From NCBI GenBank assembly GCA_000499405.2, contig HG738138.1:3212368-3276367 (forward strand): a DNA stretch of 64,000 nt. Direction: 5' to 3'. This stretch comes from Onchocerca volvulus. Taxonomy: Eukaryota; Nematoda; Chromadorea; Rhabditida; Onchocercidae. Shown one piece after another: positions 27,301 through 40,600 of this stretch; the first letter of the stretch is position 1, and the number at the start of each line of letters is the position of its first letter. The notes under the pieces are model-generated. The model saw only the letters and a list, made by a program, of their open reading frames with translations. It did not search any database and had not been told where the DNA came from. The translations under genes and the position numbers were made by a program.

Positions 27301-30300
27301 AAAACAATAAATATAACCTGCGTATTTTCCATGCTGTTCTTTTTATTTTTTGCATAAATAAAAATCATAATGATAAATTTTCAACTTGGTTTAAAAATTA
27401 ATGATTTCTAGACTAGATCAGATTAGTAATGTGAATAACAATGCGGATCAGCCCGATCGTTGACTCTGTATTCATTGTGCAGCATTTTGACTAAATTATT
27501 GATAAAGAAGCTTATATCACTAATAATGACGGAACTGTAAATAAGAACATCATTTTGCGTTCACTGCAAAGAATTGCTGAAATTATTTGTTAAAACAGAA
27601 TTTGCAAATATCGCGAGTAAAAAATCCTTGCGCAAGATTTAATTTAAAAGACTTAATTTTGCAAAATTTAATTCACAGCGATAATAGGACAGATATGACA
27701 AATATTACTGAAAAGTTTTATAAAAAGTCTCTTTCTATGGACCGAAAATTATTCATTGTTTTTAAAACATTAGTGATTAATCCATTAGGACAAAACTATG
27801 TCACTGAAATTTTTAATAATGAAAAAAGATAAAAAGTTAATTTAGAATTCGGAGTGTTAGGTTTCCAGAAAAAGATGAGTAAGATCAATTTGGAAATTTT
27901 CTAATGGTGCGGAAGATCTCACAAACTTTTTTGTATGCCGTAAATTTATCTTTAGAAAATTTATCTTTAACTGTACGTCAGTGACAAATGGTGGCAGATG
28001 ATATTGATTAACTTGATAATTTAAGAATAAATATTCTCAGAAAAATTAACCCAACTAAATCAGAAAAATCATAGGAGCATTTAGCAGTAATCTATTATCT
28101 TTGGCAAAAATTGTACGTCGAGGTTGTCATAGGAACAGAAATGTGTGAGACAAAGAATTAATTTTCTTTAAGGAGGAAATTTGTTACTTTTTTCTAAAAA
28201 AATACAGCACATAAACAGTTCAAAAAATTTAGTTTTGACTTACTGTGCTTTTTCACAAAAACATATTTAAATTTTCAAAAAAGATAAATTTAGCACGAAT
28301 TACTTAATATGATTTAGCGAAATACGAAAATATTTCTAAAAATTCATCGCATTCATGTTATTTCGCTTTTTAAAAGATATATATGTTTTGTTAATTTTCA
28401 TTCTTCGAAAGTTTTGCGCCAGAAAAAAATATTACGTTTATATCATTTATTCCCTGCTAGAATTTTTGATTTTTATGAAAAACAATGGCATGATACTATC
28501 AATTTTGTCAACCATAAGCATGAATAAAATTTTTTTTTAATGAAGAAGAGTTATAAATGAAGAAATGAAAAAAAATTTATTTTTCAATATGATCGAGCAA
28601 CTCCAGAAATTATAGTACTCCATCTGCAATGAATTATAGTCCATCATTATTTTTATTTAATTTCTGATTTCTTCAGAATCAAATTACCTCTTTGGAAAAT
28701 TAGCTCCAATATTCTCGTGAGAAATACCATAATTAATTCTGTTTCTGAATTCCAGAATCAGATTGAAATTGAGAGCTGTTTACAATATGAAATCGAATTA
28801 AAAAAAATACATCACTTAACAATACGAAATTTTCACTGTGAAGAGCTGATGGAAATTTGAAGCAAGTGGCAAAAATGTAAGCAAAGCGGACATAAAATAT
28901 GGATGGAATTAAATAGGCTTAACTTTTTCCTGAAATGTATGATAAGGCTTCTTTTCATTATATATGCGGTGATCAATCGGAACAAAAATCATCGCAATAA
29001 TTTTGTTCTAGATTGAACTACGGAGATGTTAAATTGAATAAATTACTTACTTAATGATTTTTTTTTGGATAAGAAAATCCACAAAAACAAGAAAAAAGTG
29101 CATTCAGGACCAAAAAAAAAGTAAATAATGAAGAATTATTAAGGAAACATAATCAAAAATCAAAAGCTTGGTAAGAGAAAAGCATGTTTTTCCCAAATTA
29201 AAACTGTGATAAAATATTACAAAAATCTGTCATGAACAAAAAACTTTTGCCGATAAAAAATCGATAAAAAATTTTCCATCTTTTTTATCAATTTTTCCTT
29301 AATGAACTGAAAAACTACAGCTATTAATTCAACTTGCTCAATTTCTTTTAAACCATTAATTACAAATTTTTCGAAAAGTTTTCATATGTATAAAAAACAA
29401 GGTTAAATTTTGGACTTCTTAACATAATTGAATTAGTTCTCTGATCCTCTGAAAACTAACTGTAACCATTTTAAAAAAATTAAAAATAATAACAGTTTTC
29501 AGTTCTCGTAAATTAATCGCTAAAATTAATTATCAAGACGTCTTTATGAAAATACGAAACTTCAGCGCAGTGTATTCGATAGATGCAAATTAACAATTGT
29601 GTAATGCTTTTTTCATGAAATTTGACACATTATGATGTTTTGTTAAAATTTATTAAAAGGAATCTAATATTGTTAGGAAAAATACACATAATTGAACGCT
29701 TTAAAAAATATCCTTTTCGAACTTCAAGTTTCCCGTCCTTGTTCCAATCTACTTATAAAGCGGAAATTTTTTCTTTTTTCTTTTCTTCTTCAAGAATGAG
29801 TCTTTAGAAAATGAATCTTTAGAATTCAAATCTTCAGAAAGTTTTTTTATGCAATATCTTTCGTTCAGCACGATTTTACTCATGAAGTTATTTGCCTATT
29901 CTATATATATAGAAATTTTCATTTTTCTCTAGCTATTATGTAAATTTAGGTTGTTCATAAAACCAATCTGCTAGTTTCAGTAATTTCAAAATAAAGTGGC
30001 TATGATTATCATATAATTATGGCTATTGAGTGCAATTTTTTATTTTATGCATTTCTGCAAATAACAATGGGGAAGAAATGGTGTTAACACAGAATGAATT
30101 TCATTATTTTGAATGAGATTATTATTTTTATTGTGACGAGACATATTACATTTGCGACATTTAGTGCAGAACATTTCTTGCTATTAGCTCAAGTAAACAT
30201 TAGACAAAGCCAAGAAGAGTTTTCGAGATACAGCTCACTACTACTTAATCATTTATTTTAATCTGCTTTCAATTTGGCTGCTGATGGGAACTGTGCAAAT

Positions 30301-31655
30301 AATTTTCATCATAAGATTTTGATAGTTCAACTTTTTCCGATAAACAGTTTTTATGAAAATGTTTGAGAAATGATCAAAGTCTATTTTCAAATCATTTGCT
30401 GCTAGAAGTAATTTTCGACAGGGAGAAATTTACAAGCGGACGAGAAGATTTTAGATAAAAAACATGAGTAAAAAGTTCTTTGAGCGATGAACAAATAAAG
30501 ATAAAACTGATCAATTCTTGGTAGTGCTGAATTTTCCTAGCATTCAGTACAGAAATATTATAAATTAATTAAGTACAATCACATAAACATATATTTTGGT
30601 CTTCCAGATCGACCATATTCGCTTCATATCTTTAGTAGTTGAATAGACAAATAATTTAAAAATATGCGGAAAGGAGGATGTAAGATCATCAACGAAATCG
30701 TAGTGATCTAATTCCTTGTTCATCTACTGAATTACTTCTTTCGGTCTGACATATGAATTAGCTTGGGAGCACTAAGGCAAGTCACTTATAATATAAATTG
30801 CGCACTACTACTTGATTCATAAAAAATGATGGAATGATAAGAAAAGTCGAAGTTTTAATAAACGAATAGCGAAATGAAGGAAAATTTTTGGAAAAGCAAG
30901 TCTAGTAGCAAATTGCAAAATATAATAACTAAAATCTTAAAACATATAAACGGCACAATAAATACCACTGTATTCATTTCAGCTAATTAAAAGTAGAATT
31001 TGCTCACACGTTTACTTTACCTTCGACGTGTCGTAACACGGCAGATTGAAGGTAAATGGGTAAACTACAGGACACTTTCTTACTGTTATCAAATCGTCGA
31101 CTGCTTACAGAGAGTTTGCACAGATAGAATCAGAAGCAAAGTTGATATTTATATCAATTCATAAATAACTTTTCGTATTTCATACGATAACATTTATGAT
31201 GATAGTAAAAATATTTCCTCTAATCATTCGCTTTACCGAATATAACAGCTTCATTACGTACTTCAGCTATCCTGAAGGAAGAAGCTTCAGAGACAACCAT
31301 TTGTTAGATTGTTCGATTAGTCTTTCACCCCTATACCAAAATCTTTGATTAGCATGTCAAAATTACAGTATCTAGCAATGTCATTTTCCATTTGAATGCA
31401 TGACAGTAGCCGATCTAATCCTATTTGTTTGTGCATACGGTATACATCAATTTATGTGCATTTTCATATTTGGGTTCAACAAGTACTTCTATATATTATT
31501 ATGTATTGACAGGTAGATCTTCAAATTTACGTATAGCACCTACTATGATTGGAAAAATTATGACTCAATTTGCTGTAATGATCCTGTTTACTTGATCTGC
31601 CGATTGGTAATCAGGCAATAGTTTTAATTAATAATTAATATTATAGTAAACTGAC
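24304..31655. other. AT-rich non-coding stretch
   Basis: More than 7 kb with no exon that I can support on either strand. It starts with a CA-rich microsatellite (about 24484-24530, interrupted ACACAT units) just upstream of the 24.3-kb exon. The rest is very AT-rich with frequent homopolymers. A 56-codon open frame at about 30999-31170 (+) has mixed composition but no convincing start or splice sites. If the distal exon at 31.7 kb is a K2P first exon, this is intron. Confidence 0.55.
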
Positions 31656-31779
31656 CAACTGAAACAATACTGTTGACACGTACAGAACTGTGTTTTCGAT
31701 TTGTAGAATGATGAAGCACACGAGATAGCCATTCCCCTTGCTGATCAGCGGTCAGTGAAGGCAGAACAAATACGGACAT
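31656..31779 (-). other. second possible distal first exon (K2P channel) or first exon of an unknown gene
   Basis: A 124-nt - strand segment starts with ATG, encodes 41 residues of coding-like composition (MSVFVLPSLTADQQGEWLSR at the start) and ends at a GTTG|GTCAGT donor in phase 1. That phase and terminal G match the other two candidate first exons and the acceptor at 13789. Immediately upstream on the same strand, about 31830-31900, a 23-codon stretch (VIIRYQEEYF and so on) ends at a GTATGA and might be another exon, but no frame links it to this one. The exon is short, so confidence is moderate. Confidence 0.4.
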
Positions 31780-34700
31780 TTTTCGTGAGAAATGATTTAT
31801 TCATCTGAGTATACCAGATATTTCATACCAATGGAATGTTTAGCCATATCTCGCTCATCAGATTTAAAATATTCTTCTTGATAACGAATGATAACAGGAT
31901 TCAATTAATAATTCGTAGAGTACTTGGTTGAGATAGAAATGATATTCTGACGATATCTAGAGTAATTTAGAATGCGAAGTTTGGAATTTCGTATTCCTGA
32001 TAGATTGTCGAGATCTGGTGAAAGGACTGGAATTGAAATGGGATGAAATGAGGAGCTGCAGTGATGGACTGGTGGGGTGCAAAACAGTTTGTATATATAT
32101 ACATCTTAAAGCAATGTCCTTTCCTCATAAGCTGTGATAATTCTGGAATTTCGGCATAATATAAACAATCACATTGAAGCAATTCCCCACTTCAGCCATC
32201 TTTGTAATCAGATGAATTGGTTCAAATGTCCTGTGTTCTCTCTACTTGCTTCCAAGCTCATCAGGATTTAACAATGCTTCTAAATTTTGCGAAATGTTTA
32301 GAAATATTCAACACAAAACGAATAATCTCGTTAGTTAAGCTACTTAGCATAATATTCCATATCTCTCGTGTCTTCCACTATTTATGAAATTGAATGTTAC
32401 AAATATGCTGTTTGTAAAGAAAAAAAAAAAAGTTTCAAATGGGAGATTTAATTAGCAATTGCAACAAACATCATTAGCATACTCAATCCATTCATTCAAT
32501 GCAGCACATTCTCCTGCTCTGCTCATGCAACTTACTGCAAGTTGAACTCAACATTTGCATTTGATTGACCTTTCACAGCAGCTTATAATGTTTCAATTCA
32601 TCATGTGTGATTTGAGAGCAATGAACATATTTCATTGTGAAAATTTCAAGAAAAACACAGTACCTTCATTCACTTTTTTTCTGGTAACAACAGAGTGACC
32701 TTCGCATTACAGTTCATCATTCATCGTCGTTGAAAGAATTTATTTTTAAACGAAAAGAAATTAAATGCATGCAAAGAACGTCACTGAAAGTAGATAGTAG
32801 TTTTTTGATATCTCGTCCTTTGCTCGTGCAATTGCATGACGAATGACCGGTTGACAATATCTAAAAAACTGCTAACTTCAATCACTTTTTTTTTTTTTTG
32901 CAGATATTCAATTTTTTTTCTCTCATCTTAACGAATTTTTTGCATACGAAAAATTCAAATAGAGGAAAAAAAAGTTATTTCTTTTTACATAAAAATCAAG
33001 GATTGCTTCTCATATGAGTGAAAAAAATTCTGCATGCACGAAAGTGAAGAAACAAAGGAAACGACTGTTTTGATTAATCTTGCCAACTTTATAATAATTT
33101 TTAAATAAATAATTATCAAGTCACTCTTCTTCATAATTATTGGCTTGTATAACCAATAAGTTGAAATAGGCTAGGTGATTATTTTAAGATCCTCAATTGG
33201 TTGACAAGGAGAAGACTAGAAGCAATGACAGCGAAACGACAGAAGGACCGATAAAGATTAGGATTCAGAAAGGCTTTAGAAACGAAAATTTGAAATTATT
33301 AAGACATTAAGTTTTTGTATTCTTGGGAAATGTAAATGTGTAAGACATAATATTTTTTAACGTGAGAAATATTTTAAATGGACGGTACTTCTACAATAGT
33401 TTCTACCTTCACTTGGTTTATTCAAAAAAACAAAAAACCAAAAATTGTAGTGAAGATTCTGTTTAATATTATTGTCCAACATGGGAATATTGAGCAGTGA
33501 AGATAGTAGTAAACTTTTGTTACCTGGCGTATACTGCAGTCAAAAACTAAGTAATTCTTGAAATCGTAGTTATCGCTCTCAGTATAATTCATCTCGCAAC
33601 GGATTCGCTATCGCAATCTGGATCCAAAACTGATCGTTGCAATGGTAGATAAAACTTTTCAGTTTTCTTTTTTAATAATTTCGTTTTCACGTTTAATAAA
33701 TTTATCATAGATTTCTGATATAAATTTCCATTTGACTTGCTGTTAATGATTCCAATGTGCATTTATTTCATCATCTATGTGAATCGTCGATTTCTCAACA
33801 TTGACCGATGAACATTGTTCCGAATATTAGCTTTCCAAAAGAAATCTGCGATATGATAGTCAAACGATTCTATTAATTGCCTATCAATTAAGATATTAGT
33901 AAGCGATCAATGATTAAGACTTGAATTGCTGGTTCATTACTATACTAAATTTTCATAAAATTCATTGTTGTTTGCTTATTAATGATAAAAATCAACGATA
34001 AAACTTTAGTAGTTTCAGAAACTTTTTGTTACTCGTCCACATACATATAAAATGGTCGCAAAATGAATTATTGATGATATCAACAGTGCCGTGACATAAA
34101 AGATTATGTACATATGCATTATTTATAGCTTAAAATCATTGAAGTGAAATAATTGAAGTATCTTTAACTTTTAAAGTTTATTACGATTAAATGGCGCTTA
34201 AAACAAAAGATAGACAACTGGGAGATAAATTTAGAATATCGAGGGCCTAGTGAGGACTACATTTTCTTGCCCTCTTCACTTCCACTCGACCACTGAAGAC
34301 ATCTCATTCCCTGTACTTTCAACTTCGGTTCAGCTGCACAAATTAACCATTTTTAAAGTCCCACTAAATAAACTAACATTTGAGATAATAAATGTAAAAA
34401 GAAAAGCCGGAAGATACCAGAATTCGAGGGTTCATGTTTTGTCCCATTTATTTGGACGTCAATTTCTGCATGATTTTCCAAGTAACAGCTATTTTCTACT
34501 GAGAATGAATGATCTGAGACATATGAGAATGCAAAAGATCTTTGATCCATTGTGGTGATAACGATGATATGAATTTTCCTGCTTATAAACGGTCATTGAA
34601 GTTTGTTTTTCAAATAGCACATCGATACTAAACGTTGAAATAACTTAATATTTGGGATAACAAAAAAAATTGTAAATAATATTGAAAAGAAAAATATACT

Positions 34701-37653
34701 GATCCGTTAGTGTAATTTTTCACAACTTTTGTCGCCAAGATCGACAATTTTAAATTTATTTACCAATTTTCCACATTTAATCTAAAAAAAAATTTAATCT
34801 AAATGTTTTTCTTACAGTAAAGCAGTGATTATCGTTTGATAGCGATAAGATTCATTTCTGGTCTTATTTTTTAAGCATTTCTTTTGTTTAATATTTTGGG
34901 TCACAATACTAATCTGCTTTGAAATTATCAGTTCTATGTCACATATTTATCATTTTTGTGCTGATAATAGAGTAATTGCTTCTGAAAACAGAATTCATTC
35001 GTGAGTAGAAGTTTTCTTTTTCTTTCTCCTTCCTCACACTCTTTTTTAAAATGACCTCAGAACGATGATGTTCTAAGTCAATGCATCGATAAGTCAAAAA
35101 GACGAAAAGGATGGAGTGATAGGAAGAAGAAGGTGCAAGTTGCTCAATATTTGTCGTATCACAGCATCTGTAAACTCATAATCAGAATGATATTTATCAT
35201 CTATTAACAGAAAAACTATTTAGCGACGATTTTTCACCGTCGAAAAAGCCTAGGAGCGGCCACAGAGATCAAGAAAATATAATCTATGCATCTGGCAGAA
35301 GCATAAACACATCTGGCTTTAACAATGCAATCAAAGTTGCCATTATGAATATGAAGTATTTATTCTTGATACATGAACTGTACTTGATATCATAAATCCG
35401 ATTTACCACCATTGATAAGACTAAACTCATAAAAATTTAACTTCCTATATCATTGACATTGTATTACCTACATTTGACTGGAACCATAATAATGATTTGC
35501 ATTTCAATTTCCATTTTAATTTCCAACTTATCCCTAACTCGCTCATCTAGGTTTATGGCTATGGCGTATAAATACAGAAATGAGTGAAATATAGTTAGAG
35601 ATTACATAAAATACTAGTTGTTAAGTAATATCAATATTAAATACAATAAATACAACTTTATATTAAAAAATCATACTTGTTTTATGCTAATTTAAAAAAT
35701 CGATGCATTAGAAAGAATCCAGGACAAAAAAAAATTAAAAAGTTAAAGAAATTATTTGTGATCATGTTTGTAAGAACAAATTATCGAACCAGTATAATAT
35801 AAATTACAACATCCGTACTGTTGAAAACAAAAAATTACGCTTTTGTCATTTGCATGATAAAAGATACATTTGTAAATTCATGATAACAACTGCTGCTTCG
35901 CTGATCATGATCGTACTTGTTGTCATTGACAGAAACAAAAAAGAGTAATTGTGTGCTTAAAACTGAGAAGAAATGGTGAAATTCATAAATTTATATATAT
36001 ATTTTTTTATTTTTCCTGTCATCCATAACTGGACATGGATGACAGGAAAAAAAAAGCATAATCCCAACGGAGCAAACGGAAGTACAGCATAACACTGCTG
36101 CCTTAATTTATTTTTTTGGCACTTATCTTATCATATGGACCACTTTTCTCTTACTGCATTAAATAAATGTTTGAAAAAAATTGATAAAATTTGAAGAATG
36201 TAAATTTTTCTACTTAAGTAATATCGTTTCTGAGATATATCATCGTTTTAGAAGTATATTCACTATACATTGCAAATCCATACATCATTACCGGAGATGT
36301 GCATTTTGATCTTTGCTGTTGTTAATTTTATCACAGAAATATGTGGATGAGAATTTTTGATGAAAATTATTTGTTGAATAGTCTTTTGCCAATTCACTAC
36401 ACATATTTCCGCAGTACTTTCAGCACGATACATTTACATTACGTTTACCTGTAAAAATACTCTCGTACTATTCAAGAATATCGACCAATAAACAGAATTC
36501 AGCGGTTTTCAATTGAGAATTCAGATGTGTCCGAAAATGAATGTCCATCTATTAGGATATTTCAGTCTTTCTTAGACATTTATATCTGAGACGGACTGGA
36601 TTACCATGCTGGTATATCTTGAAAACTGATGACATAACATTGATCGGTTGATCTAGAACACCATCATACATTGATTAAAGACTGATACTGAATCGATATG
36701 CAAAACAAATATGCTTGAAACACTTTATCTTTCCCACTAAACACAGACCCTGAATTTGCTTAATACCAGAATACAACTACAACATCTTTTAAAGTTAGCT
36801 TTTTCAAATTACTGAATAACTGGGAAGCTAATTTGGAAAATCTCAGCAAGATAAACTTCCAGAAAAAATAAAGCCAGAAAAAAAAGTATTTGTTATGAAA
36901 ATTCGAAAATATGTCATCTAACAGTGACATGTACAACTGAATTACTCAGATACACGTTTCGAAAAAGTTAAAGCAAAAACGAACATAATATAACGGAGAA
37001 AACCTGTAAAATATGAAAAACAAACAGCAAAAAGTGAGCACTCAATTCATAGCATAATAGCATGACTGACAGCACTGGTATTCAAAAGCCAAAACTAAAA
37101 ATAAATAACTCACAAATAAGTGAAGGGTATGATTGAATTTGGAAGCGATATGAATGGATGCGAGGGAAGTGAATCTTTTCATGTAAACAATGGGAATCAT
37201 CTGAAACTTAATTTATACAAATAAACATGTAACATGATAAATAGTATTAAAAATGATATGAATAATAATACTAAAGGCATTGCAAATTTCTGAGGAAAAG
37301 TCATTTAATTCTGCTGAACAACAAACTCTATTAACTCGCTAGCTAATAATGCACCAAGAATCGAATATGAATTATTTATTTTTTTCCATATAATTTAAAT
37401 TTTATTAGTGACTCGGTTGTAATATGCTGATATGATAGAGATTCGATTTAATTGAAAAGATCAATAATCGCGAAATATTTCCATGCTTGGTACATAAGAA
37501 AAAAATGCCTGATAGATAAAGAAAAACCCGCTCAATACATAAAAAATGAAAACAAGAGAGATTCGCGAGATAATGAGTACGAAAGAAGACTGTATAGCAA
37601 TGTCGGTATAAACTGAATAATTAACTACGACAAGCGCATTCATTAAATAATAT
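31780..37653. other. AT-rich intergenic stretch
   Basis: About 5.9 kb between the distal candidate K2P exon and the 3' end of the AP-2 gene. Open frames such as 34250-34558 (+) start with GTG and lack splice or coding signals. The only distinct structure is the long perfect hairpin at 36010-36051. I see no RNA gene or mobile element. Confidence 0.55.
36010..36051. repeat. perfect 17-bp inverted repeat with 8-nt loop
   Basis: The arms 36010-36026 and 36035-36051 are exact reverse complements (core TTCCTGTCATCCAT and its complement) around the loop AACTGGAC. A T-rich tract precedes the left arm and an A-rich tract follows the right arm, so the stem is flanked by weakly complementary sequence. 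It could be the relic of a small inverted-repeat element, a structured RNA or a chance palindrome. No adjacent gene suggests a role. Confidence 0.7.
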
Positions 37654-40600
37654 TTACTGTCTACTTTGATTATCAAACTTCTTTATTCTATCATTCAAAC
37701 GTACGCCATTGATTTGCTGTGAACAAAAGACATTTGAGTCAATAAAATTATCCACTTGAAACTCTTTCACTGTGTTTTGATGCGACAATATATCCAATGA
37801 TTCTTGCAAATACATCAAAAATGTTGACAATCCTATTAAATATTCAATTTAGTATCAAAGCGACTCATGATAAATTTTGATGATAAAGTACCACAACAGT
37901 GAACCCGAAAAACATCAATCGAAGCTGTATCAAGAAGTTTTCAACAGTATATTCAATAAAAATAAAAGCCTTTGTAGATCAAAAGCACACTGATTTCGAA
38001 CCTTTAAGTGGTCAGTGCTTTTTTAGAAATTTCCTTCTGATTTACGTTTAGCTAAAAGCCCATTGTTTTCCCGCAATTTAATCCACTATAAAAGCTAAAA
38101 AGAACTGTAAACAAAAGTATTCTAAATCAACTTTTCCGTTGTAATGAAAACATTTATTAAAGTTCTTGGATGAAAAAATCTATATGTTTGATCAGTAAAA
38201 TTTTGAGTAAAATCAAATATAAGTTTAATAAAAATTTACCTGCCAAGATCGCCGGTGTCCCAAAAGTGTGAGTCATCAGGGAAAATCTTTCCATGGAGCT
38301 CTGCATATTATTATCCTCTTTATTTGAGAATAAGATATTATTGTCCTGTCGCAATATATCCATAAAGCCAGAAAGCAGCTGTCTGAATTAAATATTATAT
38401 CAAAACCAAAAATTGTCCATAAAGTTCTATCTTTTAATAGAAGTGAAAAACGGAAAATACAAACTTTGCGACCCGGAATTTTTCCTTTTCTTTTTCCAGC
38501 TCCATAATAGACATTGTATCGCATTTTTTCAGTCTGAATTGAGCAATCGATTTCGCAGGAAATTCAGTTAAACATGCATTTGTGAAATCTTTCGCAAGAT
38601 GTTGCGCTTCGCCTGCAAATTAGTTGAAGTTTATTTCTACTTACAGCCTTGCTTTTTAGCAAAAGTGCAAGTATGAGCAATATTTTTAATTCTTATATTC
38701 TTTGCAAACCATACTGTTTTGGAAGAAATTGATAACGGATTCAACTAGCACTTGAAATCAAAAAATCTTTCAATATGCGCCAGAAATTTCCATACCTTCT
38801 ACTAAGGATGTCAGTAAAGTTACATTTGTTGACTTCCTTCGTCCTGCAGGCAATTTTAATCCAATATGTTCAAGCTGATCACGCAGCGTTTGCCCACCAT
38901 TTTTTGACTTAGCCCTAAAATATTTCAAAAAAAAAAAAAATCGAAATAATTCAAAAAACATCATTTTGTGAAAAAAAATATAAAACAAAAGTTACAGAAC
39001 AGCAATAAAGTTATGTAACACATCAAAGAAAGTAAAAAGAAATTAAATATCATCAACAATTCCAATGCATACAGAACAGGAAAATTAAAACTGTCAGTTT
39101 AAGGTAGATTAATGTAACATATAGCATAAATTCTAAAACTAACCTCCTCAATATCCCACCTAATAATGATGCATTCAGTGATTCTGGCGGTGAAAGCCTT
39201 CGAGCTAACTGCAAAAAATATGAAGAAATTATCGGAACAATTGCAATAAACAGCATAAAAGCTTTAAAAATTCATCATCCTACCAAATTTCCATTTTGGA
39301 AATGGATTTTCTGTGTCTTTTCAGTATAATATTTTGGATACATATTACAATCTCGGTACAACAGATAAATCTCGTATAAACATAACATACGGGAAAAAGA
39401 TACCACAAGTAGTCGGCAAAAAGACCACGCAAGTCATACTGGAGTAGTTAGTAAGAGGAAAAGAAAGACTGATAAAGATTGATATGTGATATGATATCTC
39501 AGTAAAAGAGATATAGAAAAGACCGGGAGATTTCAGCGATAAAAATTACCTTTGAATATAATGCTATGTCAAATAAAAACAAAGTTTAGCACAGGAGTTG
39601 TTTCCATCTGGGAGAAGTGAGTGAAAATTGCGATTTCAAAATTTTTATTTATGTCTGTCATGTATGTTTCTGGGTATTGAATAGTAAAAGAAGTTCTTGA
39701 AAAAAATTGAACAAATCAACTTCCGCATGATCTATTGAAGTAGGTTATAGGTTGGTAGGATGCTTAGCCTTAAATTAATTACCCAACTTTTCTTTCTAAT
39801 TTTCACCATTAGTTGCTTTATAAATAATGATATTGTAGCATGTGAGACTATTTCATGACTAATTATTACAAATTAATGGAAAAATTATCATCCAATAGGA
39901 ATGAGGTCCCGAAGCAGCAGAAGATGAACATGTAGAAAGACAGAATATTGTTTTTGAAAATGACGATGCTGAAGTAAAAAATTTTCAAAACCTTCAGAAA
40001 AAGTAGTACAGATACTGTGTTAGAATTGCTGATGCGCGAAGAATCTTTCTTGCTCTACAGTACCCTCTTTTTTTGGAGATACAGTTAAAGAACTAAAGAT
40101 TTTTGAGCATGATAATTTTATTAAAGTATGGTCGTAATATTCATTAAAGAACATAGAAGTGACAATAAGATTAATTAATAAAATTCAAAAAAAAAACAAA
40201 CCTCTGCGACGCTAACTTTATATTTGCTGGACGCACATAACAATGATAATCTTCCAGGTACAGAGCAGAATGTTTGCGTTGATGTTGAAGGTAAAACATT
40301 CGTCAGTAAAACTGGCGAGCTAGAAATCGAACCTAAACGAAAAAAATCGGGTGAACAATTATCAATATCATTCTATCATTTATGATCGATGATTCCCAAT
40401 GTCAAAAATTATGTTGAAGTAGCATTAATAATATCATCATGGGGGACACTATTGCCAGTGTTCCATTTTCATCGGTCATAAAAATAATCTCTCGAGACTA
40501 TTCGATTATTACTAATTGTTCTATGGGAAAACAAAATTCCCTTATGTACTATAAAAAATGACCTCATATAAATGCAATTAACATTTCATCTCAAACGTAA

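Noticed and set aside
34250..34558. 102-codon + strand frame
   Set aside because: It starts with GTG, both strands are open, and there are no splice signals or recognisable motifs.
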